Assembly: GCA_012729335.1 (NCBI GenBank) | Contig: JAAYDJ010000018.1 | Span: 1 to 51,584, forward strand | Direction of reading: 5' to 3' | Source of the DNA: Bacteroidales bacterium | GTDB lineage: Bacteria > Bacteroidota > Bacteroidia > Bacteroidales > Prolixibacteraceae | Length of the DNA: 51,584 nucleotides | Shown: piece after piece, positions 15,234 to 25,700 of the stretch | Layout: each line of letters begins with the position of its first letter | Position numbering within the stretch: position 1 is the first letter of the stretch | Position numbers and translations under genes: made by a program | Notes under the pieces: model-generated | The model's input: only the letters and a program-made list of their open reading frames with translations | What the model was told of the DNA's origin: nothing | The model's database searches: none

Positions 15234-16205
15234 TTATTCTGCCGTGCCCTGAATGGTTTTTATGGAGCCATCGGGATTGTACTCCAGTTCCACCACCTTT
15301 AGGCTGCGCAGCCAGGTTTTCCCCCCCGAGGGAACGCTGTCGTGGTGGAAGAGGTACCATTTGCCTTTGAACTCCACGATGGAATGGTGGGTGGTCCACC
15401 CCACCACCGGAGTGAGGATCACCCCCTGGTAGGTAAAAGGCCCACAGGGATGGTCGCCGGTGGCATAGCAGAGGCGGTGGGTGTTCCCGGTGGAATAGCT
15501 GAAATAGTATTTCCCGTTGTATTTATGCATCCAGGAGGCTTCGAAGAAGCGGCGGTCGTGGTCGCCGGCGGTCAGCGGCATTCCCTTTTCATCGAGGATA
15601 ACCACATCGCGGGGTTCTTCGCCGAATTCAAGCATGTCGTCGCGCAAACGGGCCACCCTGGCGGTCAGCGCCGGTTCCCCGTCGGCAGGCTCATGGCCGC
15701 ACTCTATCGCCTTGTTGTTCCGGTAGCGCTGCAGCTGTCCGCCCCATAAACCGCCAAAGTACATGTAAAACGTGCCGTCATCGTCACGGAAGACACAGGG
15801 ATCGATCGAATAGCTTCCCTTCATGGGGGCATCGAGGGGTGTAAAAGGCCCCTCTGGCCGGTCGCTGAGGGCCACCCCGATGCGGAAAATATCGTTCCGG
15901 TCCTTCAGCGGAAAGTAAAGGTAGTATTTGCCATCCTTGAAGGCACAGTCCGAATCCCACAGCTGCCGCCCCGACCAGGGAATATCCTTCACATCGAGGA
16001 CCACCCCGTGGTCGGTCACAGGCCCCTCGGCATCCTCCATCGAGTAGACATGGTAGTCGCGCATGTCGAAATGGTCACCCAGGTCGTTCTCGGGAATCCC
16101 CGATTCGATGTCGTGCGACGGGTAAATGTAAAGCTTGCCGTTAAACACATGTACGGCAGGGTCGGCCATGTAGAGGTCGGGAACCAGGTATCTGAATTTT
16201 TTCAT
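15234..16205 (-). CDS. Glycoside hydrolase family 43 protein
   Basis: A 323-residue five-bladed-propeller glycosidase, GH43. The three acidic catalytic positions are visible: Asp15 in YMADPAVHV, Asp135 in YSIDPCVFRDDDG and Glu222 in RRFFEASWMHK. There is no signal peptide, so it acts in the cytoplasm, most likely as beta-xylosidase or alpha-arabinofuranosidase on imported xylo-oligosaccharides. It is the third gene of the minus-strand order symporter, GH10 xylanase, GH43, reminiscent of xylanase-GH43-symporter operons in Prevotella and Bacteroides. The 190-bp gap before it holds dispersed repeat R2 and a short GC hairpin, so it may be expressed partly on its own. Confidence 0.9.
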   Translation of the reverse strand: MKKFRYLVPDLYMADPAVHVFNGKLYIYPSHDIESGIPENDLGDHFDMRDYHVYSMEDAEGPVTDHGVVLDVKDIPWSGRQLWDSDCAFKDGKYYLYFPLKDRNDIFRIGVALSDRPEGPFTPLDAPMKGSYSIDPCVFRDDDGTFYMYFGGLWGGQLQRYRNNKAIECGHEPADGEPALTARVARLRDDMLEFGEEPRDVVILDEKGMPLTAGDHDRRFFEASWMHKYNGKYYFSYSTGNTHRLCYATGDHPCGPFTYQGVILTPVVGWTTHHSIVEFKGKWYLFHHDSVPSGGKTWLRSLKVVELEYNPDGSIKTIQGTAE

Positions 16206-16281
16206 CTGTGTGAAATATTAAGATGCAATGGTACATTCTGTGAAACACATGTAATACCCATGTGGCTTAATCATGCCTGTT

Positions 16282-16310
16282 GGTGTAAAAATGATGCATG
16301 GGTATTTCAT
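16282..16310 (-). repeat. Dispersed repeat R2, copy b
   Basis: Inverted relative to the copy at 3093-3121, about 26 of 29 identical. It also forms an inverted repeat with AATACCCATG at 16253-16262 (CATGGGTATT at 16297-16306), lying between GH43 and GH10. Confidence 0.5.
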
Positions 16311-16398
16311 GGAGCTATGTTTTATTGGTTATTAAACGTTTATAAATACTTGCAGCCGGGAGAAATCCCCGGCCATCACACACGGAGAAGCCCGTAAA

Positions 16399-17535
16399 CT
16401 ACTTTTTAGTGTACTTATCCAAAAACGGCTTGGGCTGGTACTGGCGGTCGAAGATCACCGGATAGTCGGTACGCCCCCGCACCGGCCAGTTGTTTTTCCA
16501 GCAGGTGCGGTCGGTGGTCCCCCACAGGGTCACCCGCGTGATTTTATCGCTGTGCTTCAGAAAAAGATCAAATAATTCGCCCATCCGGTTGTTCCAGGCC
16601 ACCGATACCGAATCGGGGAGACCGTTGACATAGGGATTGAGGCTCTCCCGGTATTCGAAGCTGGCCGACACTTCGGCGCCCACTTTCGGATCGGGGAAAG
16701 GCAGCGCGGTCATGTCCAGCTCGGTGATCATCACCTTGACTCCGGCGTTGGCATAGGCCACGATCGCCTTTTCATACTCTTCGATGGTGGGGCCATCCAT
16801 GGCCAGGTGGCCCTGCATCCCCACCCCGTCGATCCGCAGTCCCCGCTCACGCAGCTGACCGATCAGCTTCACCACGGTCTCCACCTTTCCGGGGTACCAT
16901 TCGTTGTAATCGTTGTACCAGAGCTCGGCCTCCGGATCGGCTTCATGGGCAAACTGGAAGGCCAGGGGAACGAACTCCTCTCCCAGGATTTCATAAAATT
17001 TGCTCTTCCGCCAGCTGCCGTCTTCGAGAATGGCCTCGTTGACCACATCCCAACCTTTCACCCTTCCTTTGTAACGGCCCACCACCGTGTAAATATGGTC
17101 TTTCATCCGTTGGGTGAGGACCTCCGGGGTGACGGTGTTTCCAAGCGAGTCGGTGAAGAACCAGCGGGGCGCCTGGGAATGCCAGATAAGCACATGCCCC
17201 GAAAGATACATGCCATGGGCTTCTGCAAAATCGGCCAGCTGGTCGGGCAGGTCAAACCGGAACTCCCCTTCGCGGGGTTGAATCGGACCTGCTTTCATGC
17301 AGTTCTCAGCCACCACGGCGTTAAAATGCTTCTTGATGACCTCCACACTGGCAGAGTCCTTGCCGGTAATCTCCTGGGTGTTCATGGCTGTACCGATATA
17401 AAAATGATCGGCAAAGGCCTCTTTCAAAGCCATCCCCGATTGCACCTTCGCAGGGGCGTTACAGGCCACCAGGGCCATACCGGCCACTCCGGCCATCAGA
17501 AAATTTCTCAACTTGCTCATCCTGTTTGTATTCAT
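16399..17535 (-). CDS. Endo-1,4-beta-xylanase, GH10 lipoprotein
   Basis: A GH10 xylanase of 378 residues from ATG 17535 (373 from ATG 17520, which gives the neatest signal peptide). The lipobox ends MALVACN, so it is a lipoprotein, probably at the outer membrane. Catalytic acid/base Glu167 lies in GWDVVNEAI and the nucleophile Glu272 in VMITELDM; the conserved IWHSQAPRWF and TLWGTTDRTCW segments are present. It cleaves internal xylan bonds. It follows the symporter gene by 29 bp; a further TATCTTTG box at 17546-17553 may add an internal promoter. Confidence 0.95.
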   Translation of the reverse strand: MNTNRMSKLRNFLMAGVAGMALVACNAPAKVQSGMALKEAFADHFYIGTAMNTQEITGKDSASVEVIKKHFNAVVAENCMKAGPIQPREGEFRFDLPDQLADFAEAHGMYLSGHVLIWHSQAPRWFFTDSLGNTVTPEVLTQRMKDHIYTVVGRYKGRVKGWDVVNEAILEDGSWRKSKFYEILGEEFVPLAFQFAHEADPEAELWYNDYNEWYPGKVETVVKLIGQLRERGLRIDGVGMQGHLAMDGPTIEEYEKAIVAYANAGVKVMITELDMTALPFPDPKVGAEVSASFEYRESLNPYVNGLPDSVSVAWNNRMGELFDLFLKHSDKITRVTLWGTTDRTCWKNNWPVRGRTDYPVIFDRQYQPKPFLDKYTKK

Positions 17536-17564
17536 TTGCAATTAACAAAGATAATATAAATCAG

Positions 17565-19031
17565 TTACTTCCGGCGATCTTCCAGCTCTTTCTGGATCCG
17601 GGTTTCCATATGCTTATTGATTTCGTAGAAGAAGAGGCAGATGACCACCGCCACGCAGAAGGTGATAAAGGGATAAATGCTCATGGCGGTTCTGATCCCG
17701 TTGATGGTGGCTTCATTCTGCACGGCCAGCCCCTCCTGGTAGCCGTATATGGCCAGGATACCGGCCACCAGGGCGCCACCAATGCTCAGTCCGGCCTTCA
17801 GCCCAAAGATCATGGCCGAAAAGATGATCGCCGTGGCACGACGTTTGTTTTTCCACTCCGAATAATCGGCCACATCGGCAATCATGGCCCACAGAATCGG
17901 GGTGCCGATGCCATAAAAGAAACCATGCGCCAGCTGCGTGGCGAAAACCAGACCGATCGCCTGATGCCCCCAGAAGTAAAACATCAGCTGCATGAGGGCC
18001 GCCACGAAAAGGCTGTATCCGAAGACGTCGCGTTTTCCGAAGCGGTCGGCCAGCGGTTTCGAAAGGGCAATGCCGATCAGCCCCATGATGATCCCTCCGG
18101 CATTAAAGAGGCTGAAGGCCGAGGTGGGTGCATCCTCCGGCCAGGTGAAACCCACCAGTCCCATGCCGGTCAGCATGCTGTTGAGCCCTGCAATGAACCG
18201 GTTGAAACCCACATTCTCCAGGAAACGCGCCAGCGCCTCCTCACTGAGGTAATTCTCAAAATAATAGACATACATCCCCCCCTTGAGCGAAAGGGTGATG
18301 AATATGAAAATCGTAATCACCAGCATGGCGATCCAGGGCTTGTTCCGGAAAAGGTCCTTCAGGTCGGTCTTCACGCTCGACTGCTGCTCCTGGGTGGGGA
18401 CGATCCGCTCCCGGGTGGTCAGGAAGGTGATGATGAAAAAGACGATTCCGGTGATGGAGAAGAGAAGCATCGTCTTCTCAAATCCCACGGTTTTGTCGCC
18501 ATCACCCAGAATGAGCACCAGGGGAAGCAGAAGGCTCTGCACGATGAACTGGGCAATGTTGACCGCCACAAAACGGTAACTCGAAATGCTGTTGCGCTCC
18601 TTCATGTCGCCGGTGAGCACCCCGCTGAGCGAGGCATACGGAAGGTTGTTCATCGAGTAAACAACCACCAGCAGGAGATAGGTGATCATGGCGTAGGCCA
18701 CCTTCCCGCTCACGCCGAACTTCGGCGTGCTGAAGGCCAGCAGGGCAATCACCCCGAATGGCACAGCGGTCCAGAGGATCCACGGACGGAATTTACCCCA
18801 CCGTGTCGAGGTTCGGTCGGCAATGATCCCCATGACGGGATTGAAAAAGGCACCGAACATCCCCCCCGTAAAAATGATGGCCGAGGCCGCCCCCGGAGGA
18901 ATCTTGAACACATCGGTGTAAAAGAAGGCCAAAAAGGTCATCAGCGTCTGAAAAATCAGATTGGCCGAGAAATCACCCAAACTGTAACCGATCTTTTCCA
19001 GCACGGAAACTTTCTGCGAGGGAGCATTCAT
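17565..19031 (-). CDS. GPH-family sugar:cation symporter (MFS)
   Basis: A 488-residue membrane protein with about 12 hydrophobic segments. Start at ATG 19031 gives MNAPSQKVSVLEKIGYSLGD, the usual beginning of the glycoside-pentoside-hexuronide symporter family (XynP/XylP/MelB-like), with FFNPVMGIIADRT and the RWGKFRPWIL loop typical of it. It likely imports xylo-oligosaccharides or xylosides. It is first in the xylan operon with GH10 and GH43. A -7 box lies at 19077-19084. Confidence 0.92.
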   Translation of the reverse strand: MNAPSQKVSVLEKIGYSLGDFSANLIFQTLMTFLAFFYTDVFKIPPGAASAIIFTGGMFGAFFNPVMGIIADRTSTRWGKFRPWILWTAVPFGVIALLAFSTPKFGVSGKVAYAMITYLLLVVVYSMNNLPYASLSGVLTGDMKERNSISSYRFVAVNIAQFIVQSLLLPLVLILGDGDKTVGFEKTMLLFSITGIVFFIITFLTTRERIVPTQEQQSSVKTDLKDLFRNKPWIAMLVITIFIFITLSLKGGMYVYYFENYLSEEALARFLENVGFNRFIAGLNSMLTGMGLVGFTWPEDAPTSAFSLFNAGGIIMGLIGIALSKPLADRFGKRDVFGYSLFVAALMQLMFYFWGHQAIGLVFATQLAHGFFYGIGTPILWAMIADVADYSEWKNKRRATAIIFSAMIFGLKAGLSIGGALVAGILAIYGYQEGLAVQNEATINGIRTAMSIYPFITFCVAVVICLFFYEINKHMETRIQKELEDRRK

Positions 19032-19076
19032 GTAAGTTTGATTTTTATTGGTTATTGTTTTTTTAACTATAACCTG

Positions 19077-19084
19077 CAAAGATA
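19077..19084 (-). promoter_or_regulatory. -7 box of the xylan operon
   Basis: TATCTTTG on the minus strand fits TAnnTTTG; predicted leader about 40 nt. No TTTG stands 19 nt upstream (GAGG there), which is consistent with a promoter that needs an activator. Confidence 0.45.
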
Positions 19085-19617
19085 AAAATCTCCCGGGATG
19101 GGCCCTCTAAAAAGCGAAAAATGTGGAGGAGGAACATCAGGAAAATAATCGGGGAGGAACAGTCTCCTTCTAAAAGCAAATAGCTCCCCCCAGGCCGGGA
19201 GGCCGTGGAGGGAGCCAGAGTGAATGTTCGATGCTAAACAACTTCCCTTGTGTGTGTGGGGGCAGCATCTGAAAACATGGGGGTGGGGGCCGGGGTGCCT
19301 GCGTAAGGTATGCGCTGCGGTCTCCTTACCGGCAACCCCGAATCATTTAAATATTTTTCTGATGTAAAGATACAATACCCCCGCCGAATCAGGGTGCCGG
19401 AAAAGGGGTAATGTACCAGCCTGAAGTTTTCCGGTACGAAACGACTATTCCACACAACGGATGGGGGTCCCCGACGGCTGAAAAAGGGATTTTTAAGGCC
19501 GGGACAAGCGTTTTTTTCCTCCGGAAAGGGGCGCCGGCCGCGCAAAAAGGACTCTCCGGTTCCTGTGAAACTCCCCACCCCGCCTGAATATGCACTTTCT
19601 GTACGCCCGGAGAACTT
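19085..19617. other. Non-coding gap between xylan operon and LytTR gene
   Basis: About 530 bp of mixed GC-rich sequence without a gene I can support. The minus-strand reading frames here show no family features. The gap should contain upstream control sites for the symporter gene. Confidence 0.4.
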
Positions 19618-19657
19618 CCTCCGCGCACCGTGCGGAGGACCATCCTGATCAGGGTGG
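19618..19657 (-). terminator. Two hairpins after the LytTR gene
   Basis: CCTCCGCGC pairs with GTGCGGAGG (19618-19638, 9 pairs including one G-T), and next to it is an 18-bp near-palindrome CCATCCTGATCAGGGTGG at 19640-19657, 3 bp beyond the stop. There is no T-run, so termination is a guess; the palindrome could also be a regulator site. Confidence 0.4.
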
Positions 19658-19660
19658 GGT

Positions 19661-20392
19661 TCACAATTTTCTGATCATCTCAGCACTGGCCTGCAAGACT
19701 ATCTCCCGCCCGTTGAAGTGAAGGGTGCAGGTTTTGTTCCGCCGGTGTACCGAGGCAAGATAACGGTCGTTGATCAGAATGGAACGGCTGATGCGCTGAA
19801 AGCCCCCGCCAGGAAGCTTTTCCTCCACCGCAGCCAGGTTAAGCGACACCAGCAGAGGCTTTTCGGGATCCACATAAATCCGGGTATAATTATGGTCGGC
19901 TTCACACCAAAGTATCTCCCCCGGGTTGACCAGTTCAAAACCCGTTGATGTGTTGAAACGTACCTTTCCCGAGTAATCACGTACAAACTGCCAGAATTTC
20001 TCCTGCTGGAATTCGGTCTCCCGTGTCTGAAGGAAGCGGTCCACCACCCTGATAAGATCTTCAGGAGCCACCGGCTTGAGCAAATACCCCAGGGCGTTGG
20101 TCTTAAAGGCCTCCACGGCATAACGGTCGTATCCGGTCACAAAAACAAAGTGGGTGGCGCACTTCTCTCCGCAAATCTCATTCAGGATGTCAAACCCGTT
20201 CATCCGGTCCACCTCGATGTCCATAAAAACCAGGTCGGGCCGGTGCTTGTAATATTGCAGGATGGCATCGGACGAGCTGTTGGCGGTGGCCAGAAGATGG
20301 AGCGAAGGGCAGTTCTCACGCAGTAGGGCCGACAGGTACATTACTGCATCCTGTTCGTCATCCACGATCATGCAACTGTATTGGGCAGACAT
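19661..20392 (-). CDS. LytTR family response regulator
   Basis: A 243-residue response regulator. The receiver domain has the acidic pair DD at residues 11-12, the phospho-acceptor Asp58 in LVFMDIEVD, Thr86 in VTGYD and Lys106 in LLKPVAP. The C-terminal LytTR DNA-binding domain (about 140-243) has ILWCEADHNYTRIY and FQRISRSILIN. It starts 25 bp after the histidine kinase on the same strand and is surely its partner. The closest regulated candidates are the xylan operon downstream and the secreted protein genes upstream. Confidence 0.93.
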   Translation of the reverse strand: MSAQYSCMIVDDEQDAVMYLSALLRENCPSLHLLATANSSSDAILQYYKHRPDLVFMDIEVDRMNGFDILNEICGEKCATHFVFVTGYDRYAVEAFKTNALGYLLKPVAPEDLIRVVDRFLQTRETEFQQEKFWQFVRDYSGKVRFNTSTGFELVNPGEILWCEADHNYTRIYVDPEKPLLVSLNLAAVEEKLPGGGFQRISRSILINDRYLASVHRRNKTCTLHFNGREIVLQASAEMIRKL

Positions 20393-20417
20393 AGCGAACG
20401 GTTTTGCCCAAAAGTAG

Positions 20418-22514
20418 TCATTTTTCCTGTTCCGTCTCCCGGGGCTCCTTTAATCCCGCCGGAACCTGAATATCGATCCGCGTCCCGCAAGGATTCTGTA
20501 AAGCATCCTTCAGGTCAGTGATTTCCTGAATGATCTTAAACTTCCCCTGCTGGCTGAGCCGGTCGTAGATGGCCTTGAGCATCTTGAGGCCCTGTTTGGT
20601 AGAGCCGGGATTGAGCTGGGCGGCCTTCTGCCGGCCCACCCCATTGTCGGTGACCGAAATCCGCAAATCACCGCCGGCCATGGCAATGCCAATGTGGATC
20701 ACCCCCGTCTTCTGCAGCTTCGCTAGCCCATGCTTCAGGGCATTCTCCACATGAATCTGTAACATCATCTTGGGAATCAGTACATTCACAGGAACATCCC
20801 TGGCCACATCAATGGTGAATTCCAGCTTCTCCTTGAAGCGCAACTTGTTAAGCTCCAGGTACTGCCGCGTCATTTCGATCTCTTCGGACAAAGGACGGGT
20901 AAGCCGGTCGGAAAAGTCAAAATTGGACCGCACCATCCGTGAGAATTTCATGAAGGCGTCGTATGCTTCTTCTATATTCCCGTTTTTGAGCAGCAGGGCC
21001 ATGGAGTTGAATGCGTTGAACATAAAATGTGGATCCATCTGCATCCTGAGCGACTTGATCTCCAGATCGCGCATCTGCGCCTGCACTTCATAACGCTCCC
21101 TGAGCTGCCTCTCCCTGAGCCCCTGGATCAGCCACACAAACAGGACCCCCAGAAGATAAATGGCCAGATACACCGGGAACTTCAGGTAATATAAGCTGTT
21201 TTCCAGAAACTGATAGGTATACTCGTTATGGTCGGTCTGAACCATGAAATGGTCAGGCCCCCTCCCCACATCCATGATCACCGCCCTGATCCGCTCATCA
21301 TCGTACCGCTTCTCCACCCGGTATTTATAATCTCCGGTATATACGTTGATCTTTTCCGATAACAAATCGCTGGTGACCACATCAGGCCCACCCAGCGGAC
21401 TGTTGAAATTGCGGTACAACTGGGCCGACGGTTCTATCTCCTTCTCCGCGACCACCTGCAGATGGTCGTCGATCAATACCATCTTATCGCCCGTGTACAA
21501 CCAGTACCCTTCCTCTTCCGGATAGACATAAAACCGGAACCGCTTCCCATATTCCGGAAAAAAGGCTGAATCCTTCACATGGCCCTTGAAGTCAAATTTG
21601 TAAACGCCGACAATCTTCTCGCGTGGAAGACTTCTGTTAAACTGAAAAACCACTATCTCAATCTGGTTGGTCCCCACAGGCATGATGTGCAGGTTGTTCT
21701 CGATACCTGGGGAAAAGGGCACCGCCGCCCAATAGGGCTTCAGATCACTCCCATAACACATCAGATAGGGCCGGCCGCTTTCAAAACCGGTTTCCGTGGA
21801 ATCACTCACACCATTTCCCACATTGCTCCCGGTTAGGATTTCCAGAGCTCCGTCCCGGTCTAGATCATAGTAAACCATAAAATAGGGATTGATCCCCACA
21901 TCGGGCGAGGAGACCAGCGAATCTTTCTCCGGGTGGTAGACCATCACACTCCTGGGATAACGCGAAAGCCCCGTCACCACTGAAAAAACCAGCTCATGAT
22001 CTCCGTCATTGTCCAGATCCAGAATGTTAAACCGGGAAACCGTAAAATCGACCTTGTTCGTTTCGAAAACCCCGATCCGGGATATGAACCGGCTTTCAAC
22101 CTGGTTGGAATGAAGCGTATGGAGTTCCGCCCAATTCAGGTAAAGGCTGTCGCGGTTCAGCGTAAAACCATAGACCTCAGGCTTCCCGTTGCGGTTCACA
22201 TCACCAAAGTAAACATATGGGACATTGTGTGTATACCGGTAGTTAAAATTGATCTGATTGAGCATGCCCCCCTCATCGCCAAAATACTGGCAGGACAACT
22301 GTCCCGCACGGTTCCTGAAGGAATAGACTTTCTGCGGAACCCCATTCCCGTCCAGATCCCTGAACATGATCCGATAGTTCTCGGCCTGCGCAGCTATCTC
22401 CTGTAAAACCAGCTCGAGCCGGTACCTGCTGAACAAATCAGGCACCAGAAAAATGATGGGAACGGCAAAGGCCAACCCCAGCAACCACACCGACAGAAGT
22501 ACACGCTTCAGCAT
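20418..22514 (-). CDS. LytS-type histidine kinase with FG-GAP-like sensor
   Basis: A 698-residue membrane kinase. A first membrane segment (about 5-25) is followed by a periplasmic region of about 420 residues with four calcium-loop motifs: DLDGNG (53-58), DVNRNG (105-110), DLDNDG (166-171) and DLDRDG (217-222), as in FG-GAP/VCBS propellers. A second membrane segment lies at about 447-465, then the His_kinase domain with QMDPHFMFNAFNS (His496) and an ATPase domain (HVENALKHGL, VTDNGVGRQ). The propeller sensor is unusual compared with the hybrid two-component or SusR systems that normally control glycan genes. It forms an operon with the LytTR gene. Confidence 0.92.
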   Translation of the reverse strand: MLKRVLLSVWLLGLAFAVPIIFLVPDLFSRYRLELVLQEIAAQAENYRIMFRDLDGNGVPQKVYSFRNRAGQLSCQYFGDEGGMLNQINFNYRYTHNVPYVYFGDVNRNGKPEVYGFTLNRDSLYLNWAELHTLHSNQVESRFISRIGVFETNKVDFTVSRFNILDLDNDGDHELVFSVVTGLSRYPRSVMVYHPEKDSLVSSPDVGINPYFMVYYDLDRDGALEILTGSNVGNGVSDSTETGFESGRPYLMCYGSDLKPYWAAVPFSPGIENNLHIMPVGTNQIEIVVFQFNRSLPREKIVGVYKFDFKGHVKDSAFFPEYGKRFRFYVYPEEEGYWLYTGDKMVLIDDHLQVVAEKEIEPSAQLYRNFNSPLGGPDVVTSDLLSEKINVYTGDYKYRVEKRYDDERIRAVIMDVGRGPDHFMVQTDHNEYTYQFLENSLYYLKFPVYLAIYLLGVLFVWLIQGLRERQLRERYEVQAQMRDLEIKSLRMQMDPHFMFNAFNSMALLLKNGNIEEAYDAFMKFSRMVRSNFDFSDRLTRPLSEEIEMTRQYLELNKLRFKEKLEFTIDVARDVPVNVLIPKMMLQIHVENALKHGLAKLQKTGVIHIGIAMAGGDLRISVTDNGVGRQKAAQLNPGSTKQGLKMLKAIYDRLSQQGKFKIIQEITDLKDALQNPCGTRIDIQVPAGLKEPRETEQEK

Positions 22515-22728
22515 CTCTATCCAAAATCATTCAAAATTGGGAAAATAATCCGGATTGTTGAAATGATCAATCCAATTTTACTCTATATTTATTCTGGGAA
22601 AAATCTACTGCCCACAGGGTGGTCTTTTTCGCTAAACCTCGGAAATGCCCCTCTGCCCAGCCAAATTAACCCATTGTTCTTCTGAGAGTTAAAACCAGGC
22701 TAGTATTCCTTTTAATTTTAATTAAAAA

Positions 22729-25700
22729 ATGAAGACTAAATCTATTCTTATGTTATGCGGGCTATGGCTGTGTATGCATCAGGCCACTGCCCAGGTACCC
22801 GAATGGAGCCGTTTGCTACAGGTGCCCTGCTACGGGAATACCTTAATCCCCGGTGTGGCGGCAAACAGAGATTTTGTTGCCACGGCCGGGGCATTCTCCG
22901 GCGCCCTGACCTTTGACGGCGAGTCCATGGAAAGCCAGGGGGAATTGCGCGATCTCTTCGTGCAATTAAGTCTGGTTTCAGGCGAAAAAATCTGGATTCA
23001 GCAGTTCAGCGCCACCGGGAGCCTGGGAGCCACCGCCATCCAAATCGATGATTTAGCAAATATCTATATGACCGGAATGTATTCCGGAGAGGCCACCTTC
23101 GGTGCCTTCACCCTTTCGGGGGAAAATAGCTTCCTGCTCAAAATCGACTCCTCCGGAAAGGTAAAGTGGGCGTTCTCCTTTTCGTCTATCGCCTCCAGTC
23201 CGAGGCAGATCGAAGTCGACAGCTATGGCAACTGTTACCTGGCGTGCTTCTCCGACCAGCTGATCAAGTTAAACCATGACGGCATCGTGCAATGGAACAA
23301 TCCCCTGCCCACCAACATCCTGAAATCGATGTCGGTATACGGGGATTATCTCTATCTGGGAGGCTTCCTTCCCACAGGAACCACGATCTTTGATCCCTTC
23401 ATCTTCACCAAGAGCTACCGCACGGGGATCATCCTGAAGGCCTCCCTCGACGGGAGGTATCTCGACTTCCTTGAAGTGGGCAGAGCCAATACCGGCTTTG
23501 GAAGCGGCGTGGGAGGCATGGAGCATGACAGCAGGGGCAACCTGGTCTTTACCGGGTACTATTTCGGGGCCCTGGAATTTCGCGGGGATACCTGGTTTGA
23601 CAACAATCCTGCGCTTTCCTACCCTTTTATTGCCCAATGCGACGAGAATTTGAAAGTGCAGTGGGCCCAGTCAGCAGAGAACGCCAACTATGCCACCACC
23701 CTTAATTTTAAGGTCTACCTCGATGGCTTCGACGATGTGTATATCTATGGCAACAGCAGTGGTTTTCAATTCGGAACCGTGTATGTCCCCGGCGCCTACT
23801 TCCTGCTGCATTGCGACCCGATGGGAACCCCGGTTGAAGCGACAAATTTATACCCCATTTCGTCGGCCGTATGTGTGGCCCCTGAGGGAACCTACTTCCA
23901 CTGCGGAAGCTATTCCACCGATACCCCCGACCTGATGGGCAATATCTTTATGCGAAAAATGGACTGGTCGTCAGGACTGCAATGGCAGAAGATTTCCACG
24001 GGCAGCATGGGAGGCAGTTTCAGGTTTAACTACGGGATCCATGATGAAGCCGGGAATATATACACTTCCGGGAAACTCACCGGATTTGCCGACTATTTCG
24101 GGACACCGGTGCAGGTCCCGGGACAACGGACCATCATCTCCAAGCTGGAACCATCGGGGCAGGTGGCCTGGAGCCAGGTGGTGAACGACCTGAACAGCTC
24201 CGCCAACAATTACCCCTTTGGTCCGCAGGTCGCCCACGACCACGAAGGAAGGCTGATCACCACGGGCCGCTTTGACCTCCAGCTCAAGCTGGGAGCCTTC
24301 ACCCTGGTCAACCAGAATCTCAATGCCGACGGGTACGTGGTCAGGTATTCCAGTACCGGGGAGCCCGACTGGGTCACTCAGATGCATGCCTCAGACCAGT
24401 GCGACATTAATGGAGTAGCCGTCGACCACAACGGCTATGTCATCGTCACCGGGGTCTTCATGGGACTTCTGCAGGTGGGTGGCTATCAGTTGGATTCAGG
24501 TCCCGGGCAAGCGATATTCGTGATCAAACTCGACCAGAACGGCAACTGGCTGTGGGGCTTATCCTTCCCCGGCGATCTCATTTATCTGGCCATGCCCGCT
24601 GTGGATCCCGACGGCAACATCTTTGTCGCCTGCGAGTACTACAACCAGACCACAGGAACCATTGATTTCGGGGGGGTCACCACACCCCAGGGCCCCGACG
24701 ACGGGGGTACTGTGTTGTGCAAGATCGATGCCACGGGGAGCGTCAAATGGGTGCGCACCTACGGAGGTTCGGCCCTCGATCCCGACCCCAGCGGGTGGCC
24801 TACAGCCATCAAAACCGACAGCAACGGCAATTGCTTCCTCTGGGGATGGTGCTACGACCAGGCCAATTTCGGCGGAAAGACCTTCTTCAATCCTCTGACG
24901 GTGACCAGCAGCTCTAAATGGAATTATTATATTACCAAAATAGACCCGGCGGGTGAAGTGGTATGGGCCGATGTGGTCTTTGAGAAAACCTACAGCTTCA
25001 ACTACGGCGATCACCTCGACCTCGACAGGGAAGGCAATGTCTATGTGGGAGGCCATTTCAGGGACTCCATCGAGGTGTCGGGACAGCGGTTCAAACCCGA
25101 AACCCCCAACGATCTGTTTGTCATCAAGTACTCCAATGACGGGAATTTCCGTTGGATCAGGACCCTGCCCACCGGAGGCACCAATTTCAGCTGTTTGAGT
25201 GTGCTGAAGGAGAATTCGGTCACCGTCAGCGGAATATCGGGGGCGCTGCTGAATGTGGGTCCTTTCCCGGTGATCAGGAAAGGAGGGCCAACGGCCGTGC
25301 TTGCCACCCTGGGTGATCTGATGCCCCACTTCGTGCCCGTATGGAGCGGCAACGGCGTCGACCAGATGAACATCAATATCTTTTCGGCCATGCTCGACGG
25401 CCTTGACCTGGAAGCAGGCGACGAAATCGGCGTCTTCGACGGTGAACTGTGCGTGGGTGCTGGTGTGGTCGACCAAACCATCACCTCGGGCAACCTGCTG
25501 CCCCTGGTGGTTTCCCGCGACGACGGGACCGGCAACGGCTATACCCCTGGGAATCCTATAACCTTCCGCTATTACGACCTGAGCGCCGGCAGGGAGGTGA
25601 CCCTGGTCACCGCTACCTACGACAACGGAAGACCCGAATGGAGCACCGACGGCCTTTTTGCCATCGGAGCCACCGCATTCGCCGCCCTCAACGGAGAAAC

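Noticed and set aside
15234-22514. Classical polysaccharide utilisation locus
   Set aside because: No SusC/SusD pair or hybrid two-component regulator is present, so I call only a xylan operon.
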